Of a DNA stretch of 64,000 bases, positions 56,329 to 64,000 are shown one piece after another. The stretch's first letter is position 1; each line of letters opens with the position of its first letter. The position numbers were made by a program, and so were the translations under genes. Source of the stretch: Hoeflea sp. IMCC20628. GTDB taxonomy: Bacteria > Pseudomonadota > Alphaproteobacteria > Rhizobiales > Rhizobiaceae. The DNA is taken from NCBI RefSeq assembly GCF_001011155.1, contig NZ_CP011479.1:3056501-3120500 (forward strand), in the 5' to 3' direction. The notes beneath the pieces are model-generated. The model made no database searches. It was not told where the DNA came from and was given only the letters and a program-made list of their open reading frames with translations.

Positions 56329-56430
56329 CGGGACTCCCCCATCCTCAAGCAATTGTTCTCCCGCGGGCGGCTAAAATACCCATCCGACGCGGTCAACTCC
56401 CCTGCCCCAAACCTTGCCGGTAAAGAGCAA

Positions 56431-56459
56431 CCTGCGCCGGCGAAGCTCGCCGACGCAGG
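56431..56459 (-). terminator. Intercistronic hairpin between xylF and xylH
   Basis: A 13-base stem (CCTGCGCCGGCGA, one mismatch, loop of 3) lies between the binding-protein stop at 56483 and the permease start at 56328. There is no T run on the minus strand. It occupies the same position as the hairpins after the other binding-protein genes. Confidence 0.65.
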
Positions 56460-56482
56460 ACAGTGTCAGTACTGATGATTGA

Positions 56483-57511
56483 TCAGCAGCCGTTTACGCC
56501 GTCCATGGCGCCTTCGCAGACCTTGTCCTTGGCAATATGTCCGGCTTCGATGACAACGTTGATGTTGTCCTTGGTGACCGGTGTTGGCGCAAGGAAGATG
56601 GCGTTCATCTCAACGCCATTGGCGCCGCCGGACCACTTAACAGCACCCGGAATTTCGGTCATGGACTTGCCCTCAGCAAGCATGCCTGCGATGTCGCCAG
56701 CGGCTTTGCCGAGTGCGCGTGCATCCTTCCAGACCGAAACGGTCTGAGTGCCACGGGCAACGCGGTTGAGCGCAGCATGGTCACCATCCTGGCCACCGAC
56801 CGGGATGTTGAGACCCTGTGCGGCAAGCGCTGCGATAACGCCACCGGCCATGCCGTCGTTTTCCGACAGAACCGCGTCAACATTGTTGTCGGCTGCGGTC
56901 AGGATCTGCTCCATGTTCTTCTGAGCATTGTCCGGCTTCCAGCCATCGGTGAAAGCTTCTCCGACGATCTTGATCTTGCCGGCTTCGACATCCGCGCCAA
57001 TGACTTCCATCATGCCTTCAAGCAAGAAGAGTGCGTTCGGATCACCCTTGTCGCCCTTGATGATGGCATAGTTGCCTTCAGGCTGCTGAGCCTTGACGGT
57101 TTCGGCAATGATGCGGCCGACGCCCTTGTTGTCGAAAGTCAGGTAGAAAGCGCGATCATCTTCGATCAGACGGTCGTAGCCAAGCACCGGGATACCTTCG
57201 GCATCGGCTTTGTCGACAGCAGCGCCAACGGCGCCGGAGTCAACGGACAAGATCACGAGGGCGTTTGCGCCCTGGGCGATGAGGCTTTCCACATCGGTCA
57301 ACTGCTTGGCGGCCGAAGCCTGCGCATCAGCAGAGATATAGGTGTCGCCATTGGCTTCGATAGCTGCCTTCATGGCGCCTTCGTCAGTCTTCCAACGCTC
57401 TTCCTGGAAGTTCGACCAGGAAACGCCGATTACCATATCCTTGGCAAAAGTTGCCGTCGACATGGTGAGCGCGATAGCCGATCCGGCCATCAGATAAATA
57501 ATGGATTTCAT
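56483..57511 (-). CDS. xylF: D-xylose-type ABC transporter substrate-binding protein
   Basis: This 342-residue periplasmic protein starts at ATG 57511, with GGGAGGACAAC upstream. A Sec signal (MKSIIYLMAGSAIALTMSTA, cleavage after TFA near 23) precedes a family 1 sugar-binding fold: GVSWSNFQEERWKTDEGAM, IPVLGYDRLIEDDRAFYLTF, EAFTDGWKPDNAQKNME, SENDGMAGGVIAALAAQGL and PVGGQDGDHAALNRVARGTQ. These are XylF hallmarks. The C-terminal Cys pair (KVCEGAMDGVNGC) may form a disulfide. It is first in the operon and faces an inverted-repeat operator candidate. Confidence 0.92.
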   Translation of the reverse strand: MKSIIYLMAGSAIALTMSTATFAKDMVIGVSWSNFQEERWKTDEGAMKAAIEANGDTYISADAQASAAKQLTDVESLIAQGANALVILSVDSGAVGAAVDKADAEGIPVLGYDRLIEDDRAFYLTFDNKGVGRIIAETVKAQQPEGNYAIIKGDKGDPNALFLLEGMMEVIGADVEAGKIKIVGEAFTDGWKPDNAQKNMEQILTAADNNVDAVLSENDGMAGGVIAALAAQGLNIPVGGQDGDHAALNRVARGTQTVSVWKDARALGKAAGDIAGMLAEGKSMTEIPGAVKWSGGANGVEMNAIFLAPTPVTKDNINVVIEAGHIAKDKVCEGAMDGVNGC

Positions 57512-57600
57512 GTTGTCCTCCCAAGGAAAATACCTGCCGGACGGAGCCTCCCCTGCCCGGTCAATGCTCAACTGCACGAGCGCCAAACAAAAGGCAAGCT

Positions 57601-57621
57601 TTTTCTCGACACTCGAGAAAA
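57601..57621. promoter_or_regulatory. Candidate ROK-regulator operator upstream of xylF
   Basis: A perfect inverted repeat with nine-base arms, TTTTCTCGA and TCGAGAAAA, separated by CAC, lies 90 bases upstream of the xylF start in the divergent region. Its length and symmetry are those of a repressor or activator site. The ROK-family regulator encoded at 58392 is the nearest regulator gene and the likely owner. Confidence 0.6.
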
Positions 57622-57796
57622 TAAGTGGCAGGGTTTTTCTGCGCTGTCAACTTGACTCGATGGAGGTGAGCAACGAGACGCAACAGTGCAAGGGAGAGAG
57701 GTGGCGAGACAGCATGGTACATGCGCTCGCCCGAGGGAGAAGGCATGGTGGAATTCCTCAATCTGGAAAACGCCGTGACAAAACGGGACACCACTT

Positions 57797-58288
57797 ATGT
57801 GTAGTGCGTCGACGCACATGTCAGGCAGCAAAGAGCCAGGCAAACGATCTGCAATTGGTTGCATGGCAGCCGTAGTTTCGTGCCTGACCCTTTGTGCCGG
57901 CGCAACGGCGGGCCATGCACAAACCGGGTTGAATGAATATGCGGACAGACCAGGTCTCGCCGGGCCAGAGATGCGCCCGGATGATGTTGCGACCTGTCGG
58001 ACCCTCGGTGCATCCCTGGAAGGATTTGATACACCGGAAACGCGCACGGACCTCTGGGTATCGGGACCGCTGACCCTGATCCAGACCGATGAGGTATTAT
58101 GGTATCTCGTTATCTGTGATGAGCCTGGCATCCGGGTTATGTGCGTAACCTACTCCGACAACGACATGCAGCTTGGCGACACGGTGGTGCTCGCCGGCGC
58201 GCTGGAAATCCAGGATGAAACCCACGTCGTTCTCGATCCCTGCCTTGCCTCACCAGGCACGGGCGAGCACGGAACGGCAGAACAATGA
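57797..58288 (+). CDS. Small secreted protein, possibly OB-fold-like
   Basis: The product is up to 163 residues from ATG 57797; ATG 57818 is an alternative start. The N-terminal segment MAAVVSCLTLCAGATAGHAQ looks like a signal peptide with cleavage after HAQ, so the protein is probably periplasmic. The mature part has alternating hydrophobic strands (LWVSGPLTLIQ, LWYLVICDEP, IRVMCVTYSD, DTVVLAGALEI, HVVLDPCLA) and conserved-looking cysteines, a pattern like small OB-fold proteins. I do not recognise a family. It lies between the xylose operator and the ROK regulator. Confidence 0.6.
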   Translation: MCSASTHMSGSKEPGKRSAIGCMAAVVSCLTLCAGATAGHAQTGLNEYADRPGLAGPEMRPDDVATCRTLGASLEGFDTPETRTDLWVSGPLTLIQTDEVLWYLVICDEPGIRVMCVTYSDNDMQLGDTVVLAGALEIQDETHVVLDPCLASPGTGEHGTAEQ

Positions 58289-58391
58289 GGCTGCTGTCTG
58301 CGCCTTGCCGCGAATGCCCGAGCGCACAATGGCGGGGATGGGGGCATTGGAGTCCCCGGATTGAAAGCAATGACGATCGAGTTCGCCACCA

Positions 58392-59624
58392 ATGCTGACC
58401 AAGTCCAGCACCGAGCTCATACGCCAGCAGAACCGTGCACTCGTACTGGAAGCTCTGCGCCGGCAGAGCGGACAGGCCCACACTGATCTGGCACTTGCGA
58501 CGGGGCTCGCCTCCGCGACTGTCTCGGCGATAACCCAGGGGCTCGAGAACGAGCGCGTGATCGAGCGGTCCGAGGCGCCGCCCGCCGGCGGGCGCGGACG
58601 GCCGCGCATTCTGTTCCGGCAGCGCCGCGCCGCAGCCTTTGCCGCCTTTGTCCGGATTTCCTCGGATATGTTTCAGTATTCCATGGTGGACTATTCGGGG
58701 ACGCTGATCGACCGGATCGAGGAAAAACGCGACGAGACCGGTCAGAGCGTGGAAGCCTTTGCTGACGACATTCGCGCAGCCCTTCAGCGTCTGACCAAAC
58801 GAACCGGGGTTTCGCGCGACGACCTGAAAGCCATATCGGTGTCATCAAAAGGCCTGGTGGCGGACGACAATACCTCCTTGCTGTGGTCACCGGTGCTCGG
58901 CGGTCAACAGGTCGACATGCGCAAAATGCTGGAAACCGATTGGCGCGCCAAGATCACGCTAAGCCACGAGAGCCTGTTGGTGGCCAGTGCCCTGCACACT
59001 TCGCTGAGCCAGGAAGCCAGCCATCCGATCCCGCGTCTCGCCGCATTGTCGCTGGGTCACTCCATCGGCCTTGGTGTCGTGCACGCCGAGACGTCCGTGG
59101 CGCCGCTGACCCGAGCCCCAGGATTTGGCCACATGATCCACACCCATGGCGGCGCACTGTGCCGCTGCGGATCGCTCGGCTGCATCGAGGCCTATGCCGG
59201 ATTCTACGCGATACTGCGGACCGCGTTCGAGGTGCCGCCCAATACCATCCCGGCGAGCTTCGTGCCGTTCAGCGAAGTCCAGAAAATTGCCGTGCTGGCC
59301 CGCCGGGGCGACCGGATGGCGGAATTCGCCTTCCGTCAGGCAGGGACCGCGCTCGGCAATGGACTGGCCCGGCTGATCAGCCTTCACGGCAAGATGCCGA
59401 TTGTGTTCACAGGTCCTGGAATACGCTTTCTCGACCTGATGCGACCGGGCATTGATCTGGGTCTGTCGGCATCTCTGGGGGTGCGGATTGAAGGTCCGCC
59501 CGAGATTTCAGTTTCAGCCGACGAAGAGCGACTGGTCTTCGAAGGCCATCTTAATCACACAATGGCGGCGATTGACCGCGATGTAATTGCGCCCAAAATA
59601 TCGGGGCAAGGGGGAGCCGAATGA
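58392..59624 (+). CDS. ROK-family transcriptional regulator (XylR/NagC type)
   Basis: This 410-residue protein has an N-terminal winged helix (about 5-65; RALVLEALRRQSGQAHTDLA) and a C-terminal ROK sugar-kinase-like domain. The ROK zinc site is present: His247 and CRCGSLGC with Cys257, Cys259 and Cys264. Residues around 191-194 read SHES where kinases have an Asn-Asp pair, consistent with a sensor without kinase activity. Given the divergent xylose transporter and the inverted repeat, it probably senses xylose or a related sugar. Its stop overlaps the next start by ATGA. Confidence 0.88.
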   Translation: MLTKSSTELIRQQNRALVLEALRRQSGQAHTDLALATGLASATVSAITQGLENERVIERSEAPPAGGRGRPRILFRQRRAAAFAAFVRISSDMFQYSMVDYSGTLIDRIEEKRDETGQSVEAFADDIRAALQRLTKRTGVSRDDLKAISVSSKGLVADDNTSLLWSPVLGGQQVDMRKMLETDWRAKITLSHESLLVASALHTSLSQEASHPIPRLAALSLGHSIGLGVVHAETSVAPLTRAPGFGHMIHTHGGALCRCGSLGCIEAYAGFYAILRTAFEVPPNTIPASFVPFSEVQKIAVLARRGDRMAEFAFRQAGTALGNGLARLISLHGKMPIVFTGPGIRFLDLMRPGIDLGLSASLGVRIEGPPEISVSADEERLVFEGHLNHTMAAIDRDVIAPKISGQGGAE

Positions 59625-61072
59625 CGAATTCGAGAATGCGAGGACGATGGGGAGGTCAGCTTGCTGGGGTCCTGGCGTTGAATATCGGTCTGATCGGGGC
59701 CTCAATCGCGCCAGCGCCTGCAAACGAGCCGTGGGCTGAACGGACTCAGGCACTCGGCGTGATCGGGGACATGCCGACCGGCGTCCTCTCAGAACAGGAT
59801 CTGACAGCGCTCAGAACAGCTGGCGAAGCGCTGTTTGGCGCGCACTTCACCACGCTGGACGGCGTCGGCCGACCACAGGCGACCCAGGCAATCGACCCCA
59901 CCCGAAGAAAGCACCCGCGCGAACAGATCTTCATGCGCACGGCCGGTCCTGATGCCGGATCCTGCTTCTCGTGCCACAACCAGCCCGCGATTGGCGGCGC
60001 CGGTGATTTCGTTGCCAATGTCTTTGCTTCGGAAGGTTTTGAGAGCGCCGATTTCGATTCGCTTGACCCTCAATTCTCCAGCGAACGCGGCACCAACCAT
60101 ATTTTTGGCGCCGGACTGGTGGAACTGCTGGCGCGCGAAATGAGCCTCGAACTTCAGTCCGCCCGCAATGAGGCGCTTTCGCAAGCGCGTGCAGGCGGCA
60201 CCACTGTGCGGCTTCAACTGGTTTCCAAAGGGGTGGAGTTCGGCTTCATTTCCGCGGACGCGGATGGCTCCGTCAACCTCGATGAACTCGATGGCGTCGA
60301 CACCGATCTGGTCATTCGCCCCTTCAGCCAGAAGGGCGTGATGACCTCGCTGAGGCAATTCACCATCAATGCGCTCAACCAGCATCACGGCATGCAATCT
60401 GACGAACGCTTCGGTGCGCGCTGGACCGGGTCGGATGATTTCGATGGCGACAACAAAACCTCCGAAATTTCCGCCGCCGATGTTTCGGCGCTGGTGGCCT
60501 GGCAGGCGACACTGCCGGTCCCGGTCCGCAAGCTTCCCGAAGTGGATGGCTGGGCCGAGGCCGCAGCCCATGGCGAAGCTGTCTTCGATGATCTGAGCTG
60601 CACCACCTGCCACCGCCCTGCCCTGCCGCTGGAAAACCTTTCATTTGCTGACCCGGGACCGTTTGATCTGGCAGGCACGCTGAACGACCGGCAGGTAGGT
60701 GCAGCAGCGGTCTACGATATTGCCTTGATGGATTGGGCCGAGGGCCTGCCCCGCGACGATCAAGGCCGCGTCCTTGTACCCTTGTTCGGCGACCTCAAGC
60801 GCCACGTCATGACCGACAACCAGATCGATGCGCTTGGCAATGAAATTCTGTCGCAACGTTTTGTCGACAGGAATATTTTCCAGACCGCTGAACTGTGGGG
60901 GATCGGTTCAACCCAGCCCTACGGGCACCGAAATGATTTCAGCAGTCTCGCTGACATCATTCTCGCCCATGGTGGATCCGGACGGGTTGCCCGCGATGCC
61001 TATGCTGCCGCCCCCGACGCCGACAAATCGGCACTGATCGCGTTTTTGAAAACCCTGGTGATTGTCCCATGA
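59621..61072 (+). CDS. Di-heme oxidoreductase, DUF1111 family
   Basis: This secreted protein has 483 residues with an N-terminal signal sequence (GVLALNIGLIGASIAPAPAN). Two c-type heme motifs are visible: CFSCH at 115-119 and CTTCH at 327-331. The spacing and the AIDPTRRKHP, TNHIFGAGLVELL, RPFSQKGVMTSLRQF and RVLVPLFGDLKRHVM segments match DUF1111 di-heme proteins (putative thiol oxidoreductases, related to cytochrome c peroxidase). It is translationally coupled to the ROK regulator before it and to the ASPIC/UnbV gene after it (four-base overlaps at both ends). The electron donor and substrate are unknown. Confidence 0.85.
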   Translation: MTNSRMRGRWGGQLAGVLALNIGLIGASIAPAPANEPWAERTQALGVIGDMPTGVLSEQDLTALRTAGEALFGAHFTTLDGVGRPQATQAIDPTRRKHPREQIFMRTAGPDAGSCFSCHNQPAIGGAGDFVANVFASEGFESADFDSLDPQFSSERGTNHIFGAGLVELLAREMSLELQSARNEALSQARAGGTTVRLQLVSKGVEFGFISADADGSVNLDELDGVDTDLVIRPFSQKGVMTSLRQFTINALNQHHGMQSDERFGARWTGSDDFDGDNKTSEISAADVSALVAWQATLPVPVRKLPEVDGWAEAAAHGEAVFDDLSCTTCHRPALPLENLSFADPGPFDLAGTLNDRQVGAAAVYDIALMDWAEGLPRDDQGRVLVPLFGDLKRHVMTDNQIDALGNEILSQRFVDRNIFQTAELWGIGSTQPYGHRNDFSSLADIILAHGGSGRVARDAYAAAPDADKSALIAFLKTLVIVP

Positions 61073-62712
61073 TGCACACACGCACACTCCTGACCCTGGG
61101 CCTCCTCTGGCTCTCGGCCTCACCGGTTTTGGCGGGCGCCAGCTTTACCGCCGATGTGCCGATCCTGCACGAGGAAGCCGCCGCCGCTGGCATCATCCAC
61201 AGCTACACCGGAGGCTGGGAATTCTTCGTCGGCGGTGGCGCCGCCAGTTTTGACTGCAATGGCGACCGCCTTCCCGACCTGGTGTTGGCCGGCGGAGCCA
61301 GCCCGGCCCAGTTTTTTGTCAATGAGAGCAAAGCCGGCGGGGCGCTGGCCTTCAAGCCGATCGAGACCGGGCTGGAGCCGGAAGACCTCACCGGCGTGCT
61401 CGGCACCTATCCGCTGGATATCGACAATGACCGGCACATGGACCTGGTGCTGCTGCGGCTGGGTCGCAATCTGGTACTCAAGGGCGGCGCTGATTGCCAC
61501 TTCGAAAAGGCCAACCGTGCGTTCGGATTTGACGGCGGGCGGGCATGGTCGACGGGGTTGGCGGCGACATGGGAAAAAGACAGCACGTTCCCCACAATCG
61601 CCATCGGTAATTATGTCGACCGGTCGGCCCCGGGAACACCGTTTGGAACCTGCGAACCCAACCAGTTGCTGCGTCCTCGGCCGGTTGCCGAGCCCGACTA
61701 TTCAGAGCCGTTGCGTCTGGAGCCGGGCTATTGTGCCTTGTCAGTGCTGTTTACCGACTGGAACCGCACCGGGCGGCCTGATCTGAGGATCACCAATGAC
61801 AGGCAATATTACCGTGGCGGCGAAGAGCAATTGTGGGAGATGACCGAGGGACGGCCGCCCCGGCTTTACACCGCATCTCAAGGCTGGCAACGGCTGACAA
61901 TCTGGGGAATGGGAATCGCCGAAACCGATTTCGACGCCGATGGCCTGCCAGAATATGCGCTGACATCCATGGGTGACACCAAGCTTCAGAAGCTGGATGA
62001 CGAGGGCGGCGAGGACCGCCCGACCTATCGCGACATCGCCTTTGAAATGGGCGCCACTGCACAGCGGCCCTACACCGGCGGAGATCCGAAACCATCGACC
62101 GGCTGGCACAGCCAGTTCGCCGACATCAACAATGACACCATCACGGATCTGTTCATCGCCAAGGGCAATGTGCAGGCGATGCCGGATTTCGCCCAGTTCG
62201 ATCCGGACAATCTGCTAATGGGCGGATTTGACGGCGTCTTTCACGAAAAGGGCGCGGAAGCCGGAATCGCGCTCGATACCCGTGGGCGCGGTGCGGTTGT
62301 GGATGATTTCAACATGGACGGCATGCTTGATCTGCTGGTTGTCAACCGCGAGCACCCGGCAAGCCTGTTCCGCAACCTCGGCGCCAAAACGGCTTGGGGC
62401 AACCGGTCCATGGGCAATTGGGTGAAAATCGAGCTGGACAACGGCAAGATCAATCCATCCGCAGTCGGATCGCTGATCTCCGTGCGCACCGGAACGCGCA
62501 CCCAGACCCGCCGCATTCAGATCGGTGGCGGCCATGCCTCGGGCCAGGCCGGCTTCACTCATGTCGGGCTTGGCGTCGCCGAACGCGCAACCATCCGGGT
62601 GCAATGGCCGGACGGTGAGTGGAGCCATCCCTACCGGGTGTTCGCCGACCAGCATGTCCGAATAATCCGTGGCGAAGCCAATGCCCGCTACTGGTACCCG
62701 GCGCCACAATGA
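61069..62712 (+). CDS. Secreted FG-GAP/VCBS repeat protein with ASPIC/UnbV domain (CRTAC1-like)
   Basis: This 547-residue secreted protein has a signal peptide (MMHTRTLLTLGLLWLSASPV, cleavage after VLA near 22). Calcium-binding FG-GAP-type repeats are visible: FDCNGDRLPDLVLAGG, LDIDNDRHMDLVLLRLG, FADINNDTITDLFIAKG and DDFNMDGMLDLLVVN, each a blade of a beta-propeller. The C-terminal ASPIC/UnbV domain (about 430-520; NWVKIELDNGK, GGGHASGQAGFTHVGLG, IRVQWPDGEW) follows. Such proteins often sit beside di-heme or cytochrome-c-type genes, as here. Function is unknown. Confidence 0.87.
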   Translation: MMHTRTLLTLGLLWLSASPVLAGASFTADVPILHEEAAAAGIIHSYTGGWEFFVGGGAASFDCNGDRLPDLVLAGGASPAQFFVNESKAGGALAFKPIETGLEPEDLTGVLGTYPLDIDNDRHMDLVLLRLGRNLVLKGGADCHFEKANRAFGFDGGRAWSTGLAATWEKDSTFPTIAIGNYVDRSAPGTPFGTCEPNQLLRPRPVAEPDYSEPLRLEPGYCALSVLFTDWNRTGRPDLRITNDRQYYRGGEEQLWEMTEGRPPRLYTASQGWQRLTIWGMGIAETDFDADGLPEYALTSMGDTKLQKLDDEGGEDRPTYRDIAFEMGATAQRPYTGGDPKPSTGWHSQFADINNDTITDLFIAKGNVQAMPDFAQFDPDNLLMGGFDGVFHEKGAEAGIALDTRGRGAVVDDFNMDGMLDLLVVNREHPASLFRNLGAKTAWGNRSMGNWVKIELDNGKINPSAVGSLISVRTGTRTQTRRIQIGGGHASGQAGFTHVGLGVAERATIRVQWPDGEWSHPYRVFADQHVRIIRGEANARYWYPAPQ

Positions 62713-62753
62713 CGCCGGTCGCTTTTGCAACTCGACAATCACCCGGAGAAGAG

Positions 62754-62774
62754 TTGCCCGGCCGCGCCGGGCAA
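62754..62774. terminator. Hairpin after the ASPIC/UnbV gene
   Basis: A perfect nine-base inverted repeat TTGCCCGGC-CGC-GCCGGGCAA lies about 40 bases after the stop of the ASPIC/UnbV gene. It has no T run and may end that operon. Confidence 0.45.
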
Positions 62775-62874
62775 ACATCAAAACCCGCCTGTCCTATAGT
62801 TTCGAGTTGTCGCAGCCCTTGATAAAGCCCTATTGTTTCAGACGAGGAAGAGGACGAAATCAAAGGGGAGTAAT

Positions 62875-64000
62875 ATGCTTGGAATGATGCAGGACTGGCC
62901 GCTGCTTTGCCACAAGGTGATCGACCATGCCGCAACCTATCACGGCCAGAGGGAGGTTGTGTCGCGTTCGGTGGAAGGTCCCTTCCACAGGACCAATTAT
63001 GCAGAGGTTCGCGGCCGCTCGCTGAAACTTGCGCAACGGCTGGACCGGGATGGCTACGGCGTCGGCGACCGAATTGCGACGATGGCCTGGAACACCTGGC
63101 GGCATCTGGAGAGCTGGTACGGAATCCTGGGAATCGGGGCGATCTATCACACGCTCAATCCAAGGCTTTTTCCCGATCAGATCGCCTGGATCATGAACGA
63201 CGCCGAAGACAAGATGCTGTTTGTCGATCTCACCTTTGTCAAACTGGTCGAGATGATCGCACCGAAAGTGCCGAGCCTTGAGCGGATTGTGATCCTGACG
63301 GATGATGCGCATATGCCGGAAACCTCGCTCAAGAACGTGGTGTCTTACGAGAGCTACATTGCCGAGGCAGACGGCGATTTCGCCTGGGTGGACTTCGACG
63401 AGAGGACCGCTGCAGGCATGTGCTATACATCCGGCACCACCGGCGATCCAAAGGGCGTGGTCTATACCCACCGGTCCAATGTGCTGCATGCCATGGCAGC
63501 GCTTCAGCCCGACATGCTGAACCTGTCGTCGCGTGACCGGCTGATGCCGGTTGTCCCGCTGTTTCACGCCAATGGCTGGTCCACGGCCTTCTCCGCTCCG
63601 ATGGCCGGCTGTGCAATGGTGATGCCGGGCGCCGGGATGGACGGGGCCTCGATCTACGAAATTCTCACCAAAGAGAAAGTCACGATCACCGCAGCGGTGC
63701 CCACCATCTGGCTCATGCTGCTCCAGCACATGGAAAAACATGGCGGTGACCTGCCTGATCTGACTCGCGTGGTGATTGGCGGCTCGGCTTGTCCGCGCGC
63801 GATCACCCAGGCGTTCCAGGATACCTACGGGGTTGAGGTGATCCACGCCTGGGGTATGACGGAAATGAGTCCGCTTGGAACAGTATGCTCGGTAAAGCCG
63901 GACTATGCCCATCTTGAAGGCGAAGACAAACTTGACCTTCAGGCCAAGCAGGGCCATCCGCCGTTCACTGTCGAGATGAAGATCACCGATGACGAGAACC
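62875..64000 (+). CDS. AMP-forming fatty acyl-CoA ligase (AlkK/FadD-like), 3' end outside window
   Basis: An open frame from ATG 62875 (GGGGAG five bases upstream) runs uninterrupted to the window edge, giving about 375 residues of a protein normally near 540. It begins MLGMMQDWPLLCHKVIDHAA. The adenylation P-loop YTSGTTGDPKG and the following PVVPLFHANGW, AVPTIWLMLLQHM, IGGSACPRAITQAF and HAWGMTEMSPLG are typical of medium/long-chain acyl-CoA ligases such as AlkK. It activates fatty acids with ATP and CoA. It is separated from the upstream operon by 162 bases containing a hairpin. Confidence 0.9.
   Translation, partial: MLGMMQDWPLLCHKVIDHAATYHGQREVVSRSVEGPFHRTNYAEVRGRSLKLAQRLDRDGYGVGDRIATMAWNTWRHLESWYGILGIGAIYHTLNPRLFPDQIAWIMNDAEDKMLFVDLTFVKLVEMIAPKVPSLERIVILTDDAHMPETSLKNVVSYESYIAEADGDFAWVDFDERTAAGMCYTSGTTGDPKGVVYTHRSNVLHAMAALQPDMLNLSSRDRLMPVVPLFHANGWSTAFSAPMAGCAMVMPGAGMDGASIYEILTKEKVTITAAVPTIWLMLLQHMEKHGGDLPDLTRVVIGGSACPRAITQAFQDTYGVEVIHAWGMTEMSPLGTVCSVKPDYAHLEGEDKLDLQAKQGHPPFTVEMKITDDEN

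Overview
The window looks like chromosomal DNA of a Hyphomicrobiales (Rhizobiales) alphaproteobacterium, possibly a marine Hoeflea-like or Rhizobiaceae/Phyllobacteriaceae member; this placement is inference. It rests on high GC, dense operons with ATGA/TGATG overlaps, a HutF-type histidine pathway, an L-carnitine dehydrogenase fused to a thioesterase, an EcfG-type stress promoter and a small RNA of the rhizobial anti-Shine-Dalgarno kind. I see no rRNA, tRNA, insertion sequence, phage gene or CRISPR array. Most of the window is transport and catabolism of small nitrogen compounds and sugars.

Layout. 1-678: tail of an unknown gene and a DUF1989 protein. 685-9126 (minus): hutI-hutH-hutG-hutU followed by a three-part TRAP transporter, apparently one operon; 9201-11263 (plus): divergent hutF and the repressor hutC. 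Together these encode the five-step route from histidine to glutamate and formate. 11282-19060 (minus): seven-gene carnitine/gamma-butyrobetaine operon (3-dehydrocarnitine cleavage enzyme, PhnZ/TmpB-like HD-domain oxygenase, carnitine dehydrogenase-thioesterase, SDR, acyl-CoA dehydrogenase, ADP-forming CoA ligase, CaiD-like hydratase) with a divergent CdhR-like regulator (19138-20127). 20154-23380 (minus): amino-acid ABC transporter, divergent from a DDAH-like hydrolase, a TetR regulator and an AruH/AruI-like pair (23467-27749), which together suggest arginine or methylarginine use. 27772-28938: ArgE-like peptidase. 29194-34992: dipeptide-type ABC transporter. 35007-41659: transglutaminase / circularly permuted ATP-grasp / transglutaminase-DUF2126 trio. 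41827-44806: orphan cheW and a DEAD-box helicase. 45024-47036: small secreted protein, LysR regulator, arsenate reductase. 47249-52745: putrescine-type ABC transporter plus gamma-aminobutyraldehyde dehydrogenase (ydcSTUVW arrangement), followed by a LysR gene. 53854-54002: small RNA. 54197-57511 (minus): xylose-type ABC transporter. 57797-62712 (plus): small secreted protein, ROK regulator, di-heme DUF1111 protein, ASPIC/UnbV protein. 62875-end: acyl-CoA ligase cut by the window edge.

The most notable points are the HD-domain oxygenase in the carnitine operon, an unannotated small RNA with two anti-Shine-Dalgarno loops, and the fact that all five solute-binding-protein genes in the window are followed by a strong hairpin of unrelated sequence. 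Coordinates and motifs were read by eye. Family assignments come from remembered family signatures and were not checked by database search.
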